A DNA stretch of 44,312 bases from a virus, in IMG/VR virus record IMGVR_UViG_3300028553_000055, positions 1 to 44,312 of that record; one strand, written 5' to 3'. Both the position numbers and the translations under genes were made by a program. The notes beneath the pieces were generated by a model that was not told the origin of the DNA, ran no database searches, and was given only the letters and a program-made list of their open reading frames with translations. Shown here piece by piece: positions 19,057 through 27,631 of the stretch (positions are counted from its first letter, which is position 1; each line of letters opens with the position of its first letter).

Positions 19057-19473
19057 TTAGCATTGCATGCATTGTATGCCAGCTTTTTCTAAAAGTTTGA
19101 TACCGTCATTTATTCTATATAGTTCTCTGTAAAAAACTCTTTTTATACCTGACTGTATGATTAATTTAGAACATTCAAAACATGGGGAAAGTGTAACATA
19201 AAGATCTGCGTCATCTGAACAGTTAGGTGACTTGGCAACCTTTGCTATGGCATTTGATTCAGCATGCAAGACTTCGGGCCTGGTAACCAATTCACCATTT
19301 TCAATTGTCTCGCATTTATTATCAAACCCAGCGGGTGTTCCATTATATCCCATGCTAATAATAGAAGCATCTTTTACTATGACACATCCTACTTTTTTTC
19401 TTTGTGCATAAGATAATTCGGCTATTTCAACCGCAACATTCATGTATACTGAGTTAATATTTATTCTAGGCAT
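19057..19473 (-). CDS. Deoxycytidylate (dCMP) deaminase
   Basis: The zinc site of the cytidine/deoxycytidylate deaminase family is plain: HAE (VLHAESNAI) for the first ligand and catalytic Glu, then SPCFECSKLI for the P-C-x-x-C pair. The enzyme turns dCMP into dUMP and feeds dTMP synthesis, which suits an AT-rich phage. I prefer the ATG at 19473 (MPRININSVYM), giving 138 residues; the ATG at 19497 would overlap the upstream stop. T4 gene cd encodes the same activity (193 aa); this one is shorter, without the additional zinc-finger loop. Confidence 0.9.
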   Translation of the reverse strand: MPRININSVYMNVAVEIAELSYAQRKKVGCVIVKDASIISMGYNGTPAGFDNKCETIENGELVTRPEVLHAESNAIAKVAKSPNCSDDADLYVTLSPCFECSKLIIQSGIKRVFYRELYRINDGIKLLEKAGIQCMQC

Positions 19474-19483
19474 TTGCTGTGTA

Positions 19484-19738
19484 TTAAAATTCAACACCTA
19501 CTATATCATAAAAATTAATTTGTATCTTGTCACCATCTTTATTTAATACAGAAAGACCAGCTCCTTGTTCTTCAAGTTTACCATCTTTATGCATGTGAGG
19601 TGCAATAAAATATCGCTGACCGCCTCTTACTATAACATCGATTTCACCGTGTTCTTTAAGTAGTTTTTCTATGTTCTTTTTATCGAACTCGATAATTTCA
19701 GATTTTTGCTTTTCAAGCAGTTTGCTAAATTTTTTCAT
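19484..19738 (-). CDS. Unknown small protein
   Basis: 84 residues. A charged helical N-terminus (MKKFSKLLEKQKSEIIEFDK) leads into a beta-rich part with IDVIVRGGQRYFIAPHMH. It is in the metabolism run between the Fpg-like and dCMP deaminase genes. No function recognised. Confidence 0.65.
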   Translation of the reverse strand: MKKFSKLLEKQKSEIIEFDKKNIEKLLKEHGEIDVIVRGGQRYFIAPHMHKDGKLEEQGAGLSVLNKDGDKIQINFYDIVGVEF

Positions 19739-19741
19739 AAT

Positions 19742-20584
19742 TTATATATTAGCGTAATAGGCCCATTTCTCATTATACCAAAACCTGCGACTTTTGTTGT
19801 CGTCAATCGATAACATTTTGCCATAACACTGTAACCATTCTCTGAAAGACGTGTCTGCAAGTTTATTCATTTTTTCATTTATACGCCCTCTGCCGTATCC
19901 GGTTTTAAAAGGATTATGCCAATCTTTTAGTTCGCCACCGCCTACAAGATAAGCTTCCTGGCATACATCATGGCATAATCTAAGCAACTCTTCACCTTTA
20001 TCTAGTTTAACAATTACATTCCATGCCGACTGAAATGGATTAATATCCAGTCTATATAATATTTCAGCTCTTAAGTAGTTACCTATACCATTGAAATATG
20101 ACTGATTCATTAAAACCTCATAAATAGGTTTAGTAAAAGCGCGCTTATGTGCGTTTATGTTTATATGATTTCTAAAATTGTCAAAATCTGACAATGGACA
20201 AGGACCTCTTTTATTATTCCAAGATTTAGTCCACTTCCATTTTGCAAAACGCCTGGCATCAACTAAACAAAGAGATCGCTTACTAATAGCATTGAATTTT
20301 AGATGAGTATGTTTAGGCGGATTGTCACGATCGGATATGGTCCAATGCCCTGACATACCCATTGCACATGAAAGGCGATACTTATTCTGACCTGACAACA
20401 GATTCAGTATTAGTTCTTTGCCTCTGGCTTCAGCAGTAATACTAAATACTTGCAATTCACTTGGTTGAACAATACCTAATCTATTTACAACTTCAGATGA
20501 TACAGAAATGCTAGTAAAGTCTTCATTTGCACAAGTAGAATTAATATACTCGGCCATTATTTTAATCTCTGCTAATTCCGGCAT
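19742..20584 (-). CDS. Formamidopyrimidine/endonuclease VIII-type DNA glycosylase, zincless
   Basis: The start MPELAEI gives the Pro-Glu pair (P2, E3) that forms the Schiff base and acid in Fpg/Nei enzymes. K56 sits in the A-R-G-K-E-L-I-L strand as in Fpg. The helix-two-turn-helix is clear: NQSYFNGIGNYLRAEILYRL at 160-179. The C-terminal region that normally has four zinc-binding cysteines lacks them: CYGKMLSIDDNKSRRFWYNE keeps an antiparallel hairpin and arginines, as in zincless-finger members such as NEIL1. At 280 residues it is full length. Role: removal of oxidised bases. It overlaps the preceding gene by 23 bases. Confidence 0.9.
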   Translation of the reverse strand: MPELAEIKIMAEYINSTCANEDFTSISVSSEVVNRLGIVQPSELQVFSITAEARGKELILNLLSGQNKYRLSCAMGMSGHWTISDRDNPPKHTHLKFNAISKRSLCLVDARRFAKWKWTKSWNNKRGPCPLSDFDNFRNHININAHKRAFTKPIYEVLMNQSYFNGIGNYLRAEILYRLDINPFQSAWNVIVKLDKGEELLRLCHDVCQEAYLVGGGELKDWHNPFKTGYGRGRINEKMNKLADTSFREWLQCYGKMLSIDDNKSRRFWYNEKWAYYANI

Positions 20585-20765
20585 TTTTAGTAAAAGTATA
20601 TTTGGGTAAATGTAAAAAATTTTCTGTTTTACTTATTGTAAAATGTTTTGATAATTCAACAAGTTCAGCCTCGTTTAATTTAGAAGCAACTGTATACACA
20701 TCTTGTTTTTCGAGAATATCTTTTACGTGTTTTATAAATTCAGAAAGGTGTTTGGGATCGAACAT
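20562..20765 (-). CDS. Unknown small protein
   Basis: 67 residues, helical, with HLSEFIKHVKDILEKQ near the start. It starts one base after the ligase gene stops and overlaps the Fpg-like gene. A role in DNA repair is only suggested by position. Confidence 0.55.
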   Translation of the reverse strand: MFDPKHLSEFIKHVKDILEKQDVYTVASKLNEAELVELSKHFTISKTENFLHLPKYTFTKNAGISRD

Positions 20766-20766
20766 T

Positions 20767-22077
20767 TTATTTTATATTTTCTATATCGTCAGCGACCATT
20801 TTATCACTTCTTACGTCAATAAATCTAGGCAAGAATAGACTATGATTGCCATACTTATCTTGAATACGCATATTATATTGCACTGTTATAATCTTGCCCA
20901 TAAGCTCACCTGATGCAATCATATCATTAAACATTTGTAAATCACCATCACTAAAACCTGAACCAACGCCTACTTGTAAGGTCCTGGTTTTATCTTCACA
21001 TACAAGGCCTCCTATAAAACCTGTTCTGCGACCTTCGCCTGGGATCCAGCCTGTTACAACAAGGTCACAGTCATTAACTTCTTTAAGTTTAATCCAATTC
21101 CTGCTGCGCTTACATTCATAGACACCGTTGTTTTTACAAATTACTCCTTCGCCACCATCGTTCAATATGCTATTGAAGCGTTTCATCATTTCAGAAACAT
21201 TATCAAATTCCCAACGTTCAGAAATGCAAATATGCTTAACACCATCGATTATAAAGTGCTCTAACATTTCTCGTCTTTGTAAATATTTTACAACACCTTT
21301 TCCGGCTCTTAAGACGTTTTCATGTTCTATGTCAAATATATTAAACATAAATTCTTTGGAAATTTCACTGTCAACTTTGCCTTTAAGCATGCGGTTCAAT
21401 TTACCTGAAACTGACTTGCGATCATGGTCTGTTAGTTCTCCGTCAAAGAACCAGCCTTCAAAATCGAATGACGGATGCGCGTCAATAATGCGATGCAATT
21501 CATTATCTACATACTTCATATATTCAGTAGATATTTGATTGAAATTTCTGGTAAAATATTGAAATTCACCACCTTTATAAATTGCAATAATACGAACACC
21601 GTCATATTTATGCTCGCAGTAAATTTTATCCCAGGTTTCAATTAGCTCGACATCGTCTTCAGAAAGCATTAAACTGGGATTGGGTATCAACTCACGTCCT
21701 GCTGCTTTATTGATAGACTTGGCCTGTATGCCTATATTCAAATTTTTGGTAATTATATCCAACATTGTCTGACGTAATTCAGACGGGAATTTTGCAATAA
21801 ATTCACCTGCATCTTTACGCAGATCGTTATTTGCAGCCTTTGTCTTTCTTAAAATATCGATTAGTTTTTTAAATTCAGCGAATGTAGGTTCACCTTCACC
21901 TGAATCAGGCACAGTCAACTTATTTAATTTAGTTGTAATAAATGGGTTATATGCAACATCTAGCATAAATTCCATTTCAGGTGTTAAATTGCTTTTTAAT
22001 ATGGCCTGCATTTTATCCTGTGAGCCTTTTCCTTCACATTGTGAAATTTGCTGGAGTGTCTTTAATTCTTGTATCAT
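20767..22077 (-). CDS. ATP-dependent DNA ligase, T4 gp30-like
   Basis: The nucleotidyl-transferase motif I is EHKYDGVRI, with the adenylated Lys in KYDG; further motifs are DGELTDHDR, EGVICKN and WIKLKE. An OB-type C-terminal domain ends VQYNMRIQDKYGNHSLFLPR, matching motif VI-like positions. I start at 22077 (MIQELKTLQQIS), because this aligns with the N-terminus of T4 ligase and leaves a clear leader; the frame is open to an ATG at 22158 that would overlap the upstream stop. The enzyme seals nicks during replication and repair. Product 436 residues, close to the 487 of T4 ligase. Confidence 0.9.
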   Translation of the reverse strand: MIQELKTLQQISQCEGKGSQDKMQAILKSNLTPEMEFMLDVAYNPFITTKLNKLTVPDSGEGEPTFAEFKKLIDILRKTKAANNDLRKDAGEFIAKFPSELRQTMLDIITKNLNIGIQAKSINKAAGRELIPNPSLMLSEDDVELIETWDKIYCEHKYDGVRIIAIYKGGEFQYFTRNFNQISTEYMKYVDNELHRIIDAHPSFDFEGWFFDGELTDHDRKSVSGKLNRMLKGKVDSEISKEFMFNIFDIEHENVLRAGKGVVKYLQRREMLEHFIIDGVKHICISERWEFDNVSEMMKRFNSILNDGGEGVICKNNGVYECKRSRNWIKLKEVNDCDLVVTGWIPGEGRRTGFIGGLVCEDKTRTLQVGVGSGFSDGDLQMFNDMIASGELMGKIITVQYNMRIQDKYGNHSLFLPRFIDVRSDKMVADDIENIK

Positions 22078-22145
22078 CTTATTGTAATTGTTATATTGTA
22101 AATCTACAAAATATTTTTTAATAATGAAAGTATGTTGCAGACTTT

Positions 22146-22709
22146 CTATTTTTTCCAATTACGAAATACCCAATTTACGTCATCTGATACTTCAGATTTT
22201 TCAAACCTGGGTTCAGACCTGGCGTAAGGATTGTGTGATAATTTAACTGGAGGTTTTTTAATGTCTGAATTCAGTTTATGTAGTATTGAGTATAACTTAT
22301 TCATCTGTGATAAACTAATAGTTCTTAAAGAATAGGCGCTTGTTATATACTTTATTGCATGTTCAATACCTTGTTCATCAAGTATATTTGTTGCAGACTC
22401 TCCTACTATATTAAAATTTTCTTGGGTTTCAATTATGGGTTCTTCAAATTTAGGTACAGAAAGTGAAAATTCTGAACCTCTTGATTTTGAACCAATAATA
22501 CCTCGCATGACACCAAATCCGCTTCGGTGTGCAAGTTTATTAATACGAGCTGCCGTTTCTTTATCTACTATTTCAAGGGTATTGCCAGTCTTATGATATA
22601 CAACATCTATACAACTATATGACTCTGTAGTGCTGCAGTTGATGCACTCTTTATAACCAAGGTTAGCTCTACGCTCAGGTATGCTATTTTTACATTTAAT
22701 ACATTTCAT
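22146..22709 (-). CDS. Protein with DksA-type four-cysteine zinc finger
   Basis: Residues 3-26 (CIKCKNSIPERR then CINC) fit the C-x-x-C...I-P-x-x-R...C-x-x-C finger of the DksA/TraR family. The remaining 160 residues have no recognised fold; a helical stretch covers 105-145. DksA proteins bind RNA polymerase through the secondary channel, but here only the finger is recognisable, so a transcription role is a guess. It precedes the DNA ligase gene. Confidence 0.7.
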   Translation of the reverse strand: MKCIKCKNSIPERRANLGYKECINCSTTESYSCIDVVYHKTGNTLEIVDKETAARINKLAHRSGFGVMRGIIGSKSRGSEFSLSVPKFEEPIIETQENFNIVGESATNILDEQGIEHAIKYITSAYSLRTISLSQMNKLYSILHKLNSDIKKPPVKLSHNPYARSEPRFEKSEVSDDVNWVFRNWKK

Positions 22710-22776
22710 AGTGTAAAAATAACAAATATATTTGATAACTAAAAATAATTTGCAGCTTTTTAGAAATTAAATATTT

Positions 22777-22896
22777 TTAATTTATAACCCTTGAATAGTT
22801 AATTTTAATTCCTTCTTTTATAATAGAAACAGTGTCGTAATTTTCAAATAAGTAGCCTTCATTTATAAAGCCCTCAAATGTTTTAATGTATTTCAT
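22777..22896 (-). CDS. 39-residue protein with packaging-type leader
   Basis: A complete small frame (ATG at 22896, TAA at 22777-22779) in the gap after RNase HII. Its first residues are MKYIKTFEGFINEGYLFEN, which match the T4 internal-protein leader pattern (K-x-F/Y-x-x-F-I-x-E). Only about 25 residues follow. The gap between it and the RNase HII stop is 21 bases, so it would be co-transcribed. Confidence 0.6.
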   Translation of the reverse strand: MKYIKTFEGFINEGYLFENYDTVSIIKEGIKINYSRVIN

Positions 22897-22917
22897 ATTA
22901 GTTTATTTTTATTATAA

Positions 22918-23562
22918 TTAGAAAAGATGTGAGTGTGTATTTTGCACATAATTGCTAATAAAAGTCTTTCTGTGATAGGGTGCTGGGCCATGTTCAAGCA
23001 AGGCCTTTCTGTGTTCAAGAGTACCATATCCTTTATTTTTATCCCAACCATACAGCGGATATTCCTTTGATAGTCGAGTCATATAACAATCGCGTTCAAC
23101 TTTTGCTAAAATCGATGCAGCGGCAATTGAATAATAAGTTGCATCACCTTTTACAACACATGTATGAGGTATACCACGATAGCTTTTAAATTTATCGCCG
23201 TCGACTAAGATGTGTTCAGGTTTAATTTGCAAACCATCAAGTGCCCGCCACATGGCCTGAAAAGTGGCTTGTAAAATATTTATACTGTCAATTTCCTCTA
23301 CTGTACTATATGCTATGCTATATGCAAGTGCATTGGCTTTAATTATTTCACAGGCCTCAAGTCTTTGCTTTTCAGAAAGCTTTTTAGAATCTTTTACCAG
23401 AGGGTGTTCAAAATCTTTTGGTAATATAACTGCAGCTGCGACGACGGGACCTGAAAAGCACCCACGTCATCGACCCACTTCATCAATGCCGACTTCAACG
23501 CAATCGCGAAAAAAAGATTTTAAAGGCATTAATGATAGTGGGCTTTTATTTGCTTTTTTCAT
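22918..23562 (-). CDS. rnhB: RNase HII, reading frame interrupted by an in-frame TGA in the catalytic motif
   Basis: From the ATG at 23562 the frame reads GIDEVGR, then TGA (23467-23469), then RGCFSGPVVAAAVILP and a complete RNase HII to the TAA at 22918. The C-terminal half has the expected LVDGD, ATYYSIAAASILAKVERD and KNKGYGTLEHR motifs. The family consensus is G-x-D-E-[AV]-G-R-G, so the product matches exactly if one stop and one Arg codon are skipped. The local sequence is CGA TGA CGT, with two Arg codons flanking the stop. Without recoding only a 111-residue fragment from the internal ATG at 23253, lacking the first catalytic Asp-Glu, could be made. Pseudogene, sequence error or recoding are the options. 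Confidence 0.8.
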
Positions 23563-23634
23563 TATTTATAAAATTTATTATTGTTTTTAAGTTTTCAGAT
23601 GCGTTAATAACAGTCATTGAAATATGGTTTTAAT

Positions 23635-25047
23635 TTAGTCAAGGTTTTCATTGTATATCATAAAATAAAGTTCATTCTTGGGTCTGGTTACTGCAACATA
23701 GTGCACGTTTTTTGCCTCTTCGTCGTCTATGTCAGCTGGATCAAATGAGATTGCTTTCAATTCTTTCTTGTCAAGATCCAGTGAATTATATTCAATGATT
23801 TCAGGAGAAAGGCAATTTACTACTACACATCTTGGAAATTCACGACCCTTGCTCTTGTGAATGGTTGTTATAAAACTTCCGCTGGTTGAATTTTCATCTA
23901 GAAAAGTTAATAGTTCACTTGGTTTACCAAAATTAGGTAGAATGCGTTTCAGTTTGCTATTAAGCTGAGGTGTAACACCTGTACGCTTTCTAATTATTTC
24001 TATTTCATCCTTGGAGAAAATATTCAAATATCTAATAGGTATTTTTTTAAATAAGAACTTTTCCTCTAACTGCCTGATAACCTGATTGGTTCTTGCAAGC
24101 AACACAACATCATTACCTTGTTTTATCATTTTAATCACATCGTATTCATCTATCAAGCCCAATTCAACTTTACCCTGTTTATTACTTTCAGCAATTGCAA
24201 ACAGTGAGCTATATTTATTTGAATTTTCGACAATTGAAAGGTCAGACCTGAAATTTTTAGATAATGAATATTCAGCTACAGGTTTGTCCTGCTTTAAAAG
24301 CTTTTCAATCATATAGCAATTAGAACCTGAAAAACCGTAGATACTTTGATTTCTGTCGCCTATTAAATGATATACACGAGCTCTAAGTTTAAGTAATATC
24401 TTCATTTGAAGTGCAGAAGTGTCCTGATATTCATCAACAAATACATAGTCATACTTCTTAAAGAAATTATCATCCCACATATTACTGTCAGTTAGTTTAA
24501 GAGTTTCAGTTAACATGTCGACAAAATCTCGGCTGTTTGTAGATTTTAGAAACTTACAATAGTCGATGTAATAATCCGGCAACCTTGACTTAACGTTATC
24601 TAACTGCAGCATCTTGTACTTTGAGATTTGTGATGCATAATATTCAGGATCGTCTTCAAGCTTCTCTACTCTACGCTTATATGCCAGCTTTTCATCGAAT
24701 CTGGCCTTTGGCCCAGGATTAGATTTCTTTTTATACCAATTAATAAAATGGCGGAAGTCGGCAATAGATTTGAATTTCTTACATTTTGCAAGAGCAGAAA
24801 GACAGAAACTGTGAATCGTCGTTATATGAATTTTATCGTCCTTAATACGATTTCTTAATTCATCTACTGCGTCATTTGTAAAACTGAAGAAAATAATTTT
24901 GCCAGGTTTAACACCCTGTTCAAGTAACCATAGTAGTCTACCTGTTGCAGATGCTGTTTTACCTGAGCCTGCAGTTGCAGTTAATATAACGGATTCAGGA
25001 CCGGTATGTTTAATAAATGCGAGTTGTTCGTCGGTAAATTTAGCCAT
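23635..25047 (-). CDS. Superfamily 1 DNA helicase, UvrD/Rep-like
   Basis: Motif Q and Walker A are TDEQLAFI and TAGSGKTAS (residues 25-33). Motif Ia is FFSFTNDAVDELRNR, motif II is VDEYQDTS (204-211), motif III GDRNQSIYGFSGS, motif V TIHKSKGREFP, and motif VI YVAVTRPKNELY. At 470 residues it is smaller than UvrD (720), lacking most accessory 2B sequence. It probably unwinds DNA in replication or repair. A 9-bp inverted repeat lies just upstream of its start. Confidence 0.9.
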   Translation of the reverse strand: MAKFTDEQLAFIKHTGPESVILTATAGSGKTASATGRLLWLLEQGVKPGKIIFFSFTNDAVDELRNRIKDDKIHITTIHSFCLSALAKCKKFKSIADFRHFINWYKKKSNPGPKARFDEKLAYKRRVEKLEDDPEYYASQISKYKMLQLDNVKSRLPDYYIDYCKFLKSTNSRDFVDMLTETLKLTDSNMWDDNFFKKYDYVFVDEYQDTSALQMKILLKLRARVYHLIGDRNQSIYGFSGSNCYMIEKLLKQDKPVAEYSLSKNFRSDLSIVENSNKYSSLFAIAESNKQGKVELGLIDEYDVIKMIKQGNDVVLLARTNQVIRQLEEKFLFKKIPIRYLNIFSKDEIEIIRKRTGVTPQLNSKLKRILPNFGKPSELLTFLDENSTSGSFITTIHKSKGREFPRCVVVNCLSPEIIEYNSLDLDKKELKAISFDPADIDDEEAKNVHYVAVTRPKNELYFMIYNENLD

Positions 25048-25053
25048 ATCATT

Positions 25054-25076
25054 TTTAGATATGAATTATATCTAAA
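25054..25076 (-). promoter_or_regulatory. Inverted repeat just upstream of the helicase start
   Basis: The arms TTTAGATAT and ATATCTAAA pair perfectly around a five-base loop, ending six bases before the helicase ATG (25047). It could be a protein operator or an mRNA hairpin that controls translation. Confidence 0.45.
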
Positions 25077-25091
25077 CAGGCATAAAAGTTT

Positions 25092-25817
25092 TTATAGCTT
25101 ATGGTTTTCTGATTTCCATTTTTCATACCTGTCGGTAATTTCTATAATAATCTTATCGCGCATAATATCTGTCTTCTCAAAAACAAAGTGCCCAATGCCA
25201 TCAATACCCTCAAGCATTTTTACAAAACTAGGTAATGCAACCTTATTTTTCTCAATATCATATTGACTTACGTCACCTGAAACTACCATTTTTCCGCCTT
25301 TACCCATTCTGGACACAAAAAGCATTAATTGTCTGAAGTCAGCATTCTGTGCTTCGTCTAATATCATAATACAGTCGTGGAAAGTTCTACCTCTCATATA
25401 AGCAAGTGGTTCGTATTTAATTATGCCTGTTGTTAATAACCAGCTTGTAAGATTTTGTCCAAGGATTTGAGTAAGATTATCTACATAACTTTCCATGAAA
25501 GGCTTTATCTTCTCTTCTACATCACCTGGTAAAAAGCCAAGTTTTTCTCCTGACTCCTGTATGGGTTTAGTTAAAATGATTTGACTAATCTTCTGTTCGG
25601 CTAATAATTCAAGCGCTGAAAAGATTGTTGTAAATGTTTTTGAAGTACCGGCAGGACCATGGCAAAATGTAATTTTGTTTGACATGATTATATTTTTGTA
25701 CTCCTGTTGCCTGGGCTTAAGACTAACTCGAGAAAGATTTTCTTTTGTTATTTCAGGCTTATTTGATTTAGGTTTAGGTTTAGCCTTATTTAATTTAGGT
25801 TTATTCTTGTTTGTCAA
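25092..25817 (-). CDS. PhoH-like ATPase
   Basis: The Walker A is GPAGTSKT (54-61), the Walker B is IMILDEAQNA, and the RGRTFHDC and SGDVSQYD segments are typical of PhoH. The N-terminal 30 residues are a Lys/Pro-rich extension of repeated KPK units (KLNKAKPKPKSNKPE), possibly for RNA or DNA binding. PhoH proteins are common in phages; their role in infection is not settled. Length 241 is normal for the family core. Confidence 0.9.
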   Translation of the reverse strand: MTNKNKPKLNKAKPKPKSNKPEITKENLSRVSLKPRQQEYKNIIMSNKITFCHGPAGTSKTFTTIFSALELLAEQKISQIILTKPIQESGEKLGFLPGDVEEKIKPFMESYVDNLTQILGQNLTSWLLTTGIIKYEPLAYMRGRTFHDCIMILDEAQNADFRQLMLFVSRMGKGGKMVVSGDVSQYDIEKNKVALPSFVKMLEGIDGIGHFVFEKTDIMRDKIIIEITDRYEKWKSENHKL

Positions 25818-25818
25818 T

Positions 25819-26052
25819 TTAATTCGCGTTTTGTTTAATTTTTAAAAGTTCTTGGCACTTTTCATATTCTTCGATATCTTCAAAGAACTTAATTAGTTTA
25901 TCAATAACTTTAATTCTTGATTTCATATTATATGGTATTTCAACTATTTCATTAGATTCTTCATATATTATGAAAATGTCGTTTATGTCAGAATTGACCG
26001 CACAATCATACGATTTTCTAACAATTGCATTAAAATTACCCTTCTTTTCCAT
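25819..26052 (-). CDS. Unknown small protein, paralogue of the protein at 26294-26551
   Basis: 77 residues. The last 28 (VIDKLIKFFEDIEEYEKCQE) align with the C-terminus of the protein at 26294-26551 (ILQCLIDYYEGIKEYEKSSF), implying a duplication. The N-terminal halves differ. It ends one base before the PhoH start. Confidence 0.65.
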   Translation of the reverse strand: MEKKGNFNAIVRKSYDCAVNSDINDIFIIYEESNEIVEIPYNMKSRIKVIDKLIKFFEDIEEYEKCQELLKIKQNAN

Positions 26053-26084
26053 TTTAAGTTATTTTTTAACATGCGTTTAACTCT

Positions 26085-26300
26085 TTATTTTGTGTCTGAT
26101 GCTGTTTTTTGAGAAAAGTATTCTTTTATTTCTTGTATAAAATCTCTTTGTTCATTTTCGGGTATTTCTATTTTATTAATTTCAAAAAGCCTGAAAGACT
26201 TAACTATGGCAGCAATATTTATACCTACTGTAGTAATAATAATTATTGAACCCAAGAAATTAGTTGGGCTGCTTAATGTAAATTGTAATAATTCTAACAT
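26085..26300 (-). CDS. Small single-pass membrane protein
   Basis: 71 residues with one hydrophobic span at about 16-34 (FLGSIIIITTVGINIAAIV) followed by a charged cytoplasmic-type tail (EQRDFIQEIKEYFSQK). It sits between the two paralogous small genes. Function unknown; too little to call a holin. Confidence 0.65.
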   Translation of the reverse strand: MLELLQFTLSSPTNFLGSIIIITTVGINIAAIVKSFRLFEINKIEIPENEQRDFIQEIKEYFSQKTASDTK

Positions 26301-26551
26301 ATATTGATTTGATTAAATATACTTAATATAAATGAACTTTTTTCATACTCTTTTATTCCCTCATAATAATCTATAAGGCATTGAAGTATTTTATTTTTTT
26401 CGGATTTTGATATAAGATTTTCTAAAATAATTTCATCTTTGTATAAATTAAGTAGCATATAGCATACTTCATTTGTATGATGTTGGTCATCCTGAATCAT
26501 TTTTAAAATGAATTTATCTAAATCCCCATATTGATTATAATAATTTTCCAT
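26294..26551 (-). CDS. Unknown small protein, paralogue of the protein at 25819-26052
   Basis: 85 residues, helical and acidic; its C-terminal 27 residues match the second copy at 25819-26052. It overlaps the membrane-protein start by seven bases and ends in TAG. Confidence 0.65.
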   Translation of the reverse strand: MENYYNQYGDLDKFILKMIQDDQHHTNEVCYMLLNLYKDEIILENLISKSEKNKILQCLIDYYEGIKEYEKSSFILSIFNQINIC

Positions 26552-26597
26552 ACCTATAATTTATATATCAAATTATAACTGTCGATAGATTAGTGAA

Positions 26598-27416
26598 TTA
26601 TAAATCTTTGATGTATTCTGAGAGTTTAGAAATAATTTCAAGCTCTTGCCCAGTATACTGCGCAGGAAACATAGTATTTATTTTAATAAACAGATTTCCT
26701 TTTTTATCTGAATCATAATACGGCATACCACATCCGTTCAAACAAATGGTTTTATTACCATGCCCAGGTTCTAAATTATAAACAAGGTCGCCTTCTGGTG
26801 TTGGTATGTTTATCTTACCGCCTGCAATTAATTTATAGACATGTACATTGGCCGATGTATAAAGATCCACACCTCTTCTTATAAAATTTTCGTCATTTAA
26901 AATGGAAACAAATATCAATAAGTCACCCCTTTCAGCATTCTGTATAAAGGGATGTGGTCTGCCAAGTCCCTTGATTCTAAGTTTCTGACCGTCTGTAACA
27001 CCTCTTTTAATTGAAATTTTATATCGTTTATTTTCGATCTGTATCTCTTTAACAGTGCCTGTATAAGATTCTTTCATTGTAATCATCATTTGTAATACAA
27101 TATCGGGTCCCTTTTTAGTATTACCAAACGCCTGGTCAAACTGGTCAGACCAGGAGCCATTTGTAAAATCAAATGAAAAATTAAAATCTTGTAAATTGTC
27201 GTAAAAATTAGACCGGCAACCTCCGTCATATCGGGCCTTCTTTTCTGGGTTACTTAAAACCTCATAGGCTTCAGCTATGTTTTTGAATTTTTCTTCAGCA
27301 GATGCATCTCCTTGATTAGTATCAGGATGGTATTGCATGGCCAGTTTACGATAGGCCTTTTTTATATCGTCTGCACTTGCACCTTTTTCAACGCCAAGTG
27401 TTTCATAGTAATTCAT
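26598..27416 (-). CDS. DnaJ/CbpA-type co-chaperone
   Basis: Residues 1-65 are a J domain with the HPD motif at 30-32 and the ending [15 protein letters not shown]. The glycine/phenylalanine and C-terminal substrate domains follow ([32 protein letters not shown], then [20 protein letters not shown]). There is no cysteine-rich zinc domain, so it is of the CbpA (type II) kind, 272 residues. J proteins stimulate host DnaK; a phage copy could recruit it for head or tail assembly or replication. Start overlaps the upstream stop as TAATG. Confidence 0.9.
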   Translation of the reverse strand: MNYYETLGVEKGASADDIKKAYRKLAMQYHPDTNQGDASAEEKFKNIAEAYEVLSNPEKKARYDGGCRSNFYDNLQDFNFSFDFTNGSWSDQFDQAFGNTKKGPDIVLQMMITMKESYTGTVKEIQIENKRYKISIKRGVTDGQKLRIKGLGRPHPFIQNAERGDLLIFVSILNDENFIRRGVDLYTSANVHVYKLIAGGKINIPTPEGDLVYNLEPGHGNKTICLNGCGMPYYDSDKKGNLFIKINTMFPAQYTGQELEIISKLSEYIKDL

Positions 27417-27610
27417 TAAGAGTTTGGTTTAGATTCAGCAATCTGAGCCTTTAGTTTTTTGCTTGCAGCTATTTTATTTTCCTTGATGTCTTTTTCCCTG
27501 AGTGCATTACTCTTTTCAAGTGCATCAGAAAGTCTATTTATAGACTGTATTAATTTAGGCAAATCTATATCATAGAATTTTTTGCCCATTGAAGTTTTAT
27601 GAAATTCCAT
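27416..27610 (-). CDS. Small coiled-coil protein
   Basis: 64 residues, mostly one amphipathic charged helix ([20 protein letters not shown]). An internal ATG at 27589 ([11 protein letters not shown]) is an equally good start. It is coupled to dnaJ by TAATG. Function unknown. Confidence 0.65.
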   Translation of the reverse strand: MEFHKTSMGKKFYDIDLPKLIQSINRLSDALEKSNALREKDIKENKIAASKKLKAQIAESKPNS

Positions 27611-27631
27611 TATTCTATTTTTGATTATACT

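Noticed and set aside
19484-19738. Packaging-type leader in MKKFSKLLEKQK
   Set aside because: No aromatic second position and no [I/L]-x-E end; looks like an ordinary charged helix.
21128-21538. 136-residue plus-strand frame inside the DNA ligase region
   Set aside because: It is antisense to a clear ligase gene and has low-complexity composition; no plus-strand gene in the window is convincing.
22918-23562. General reassignment of TGA to an amino acid
   Set aside because: TGA ends other genes at 30759 and 32824 with overlapping starts of the next gene.
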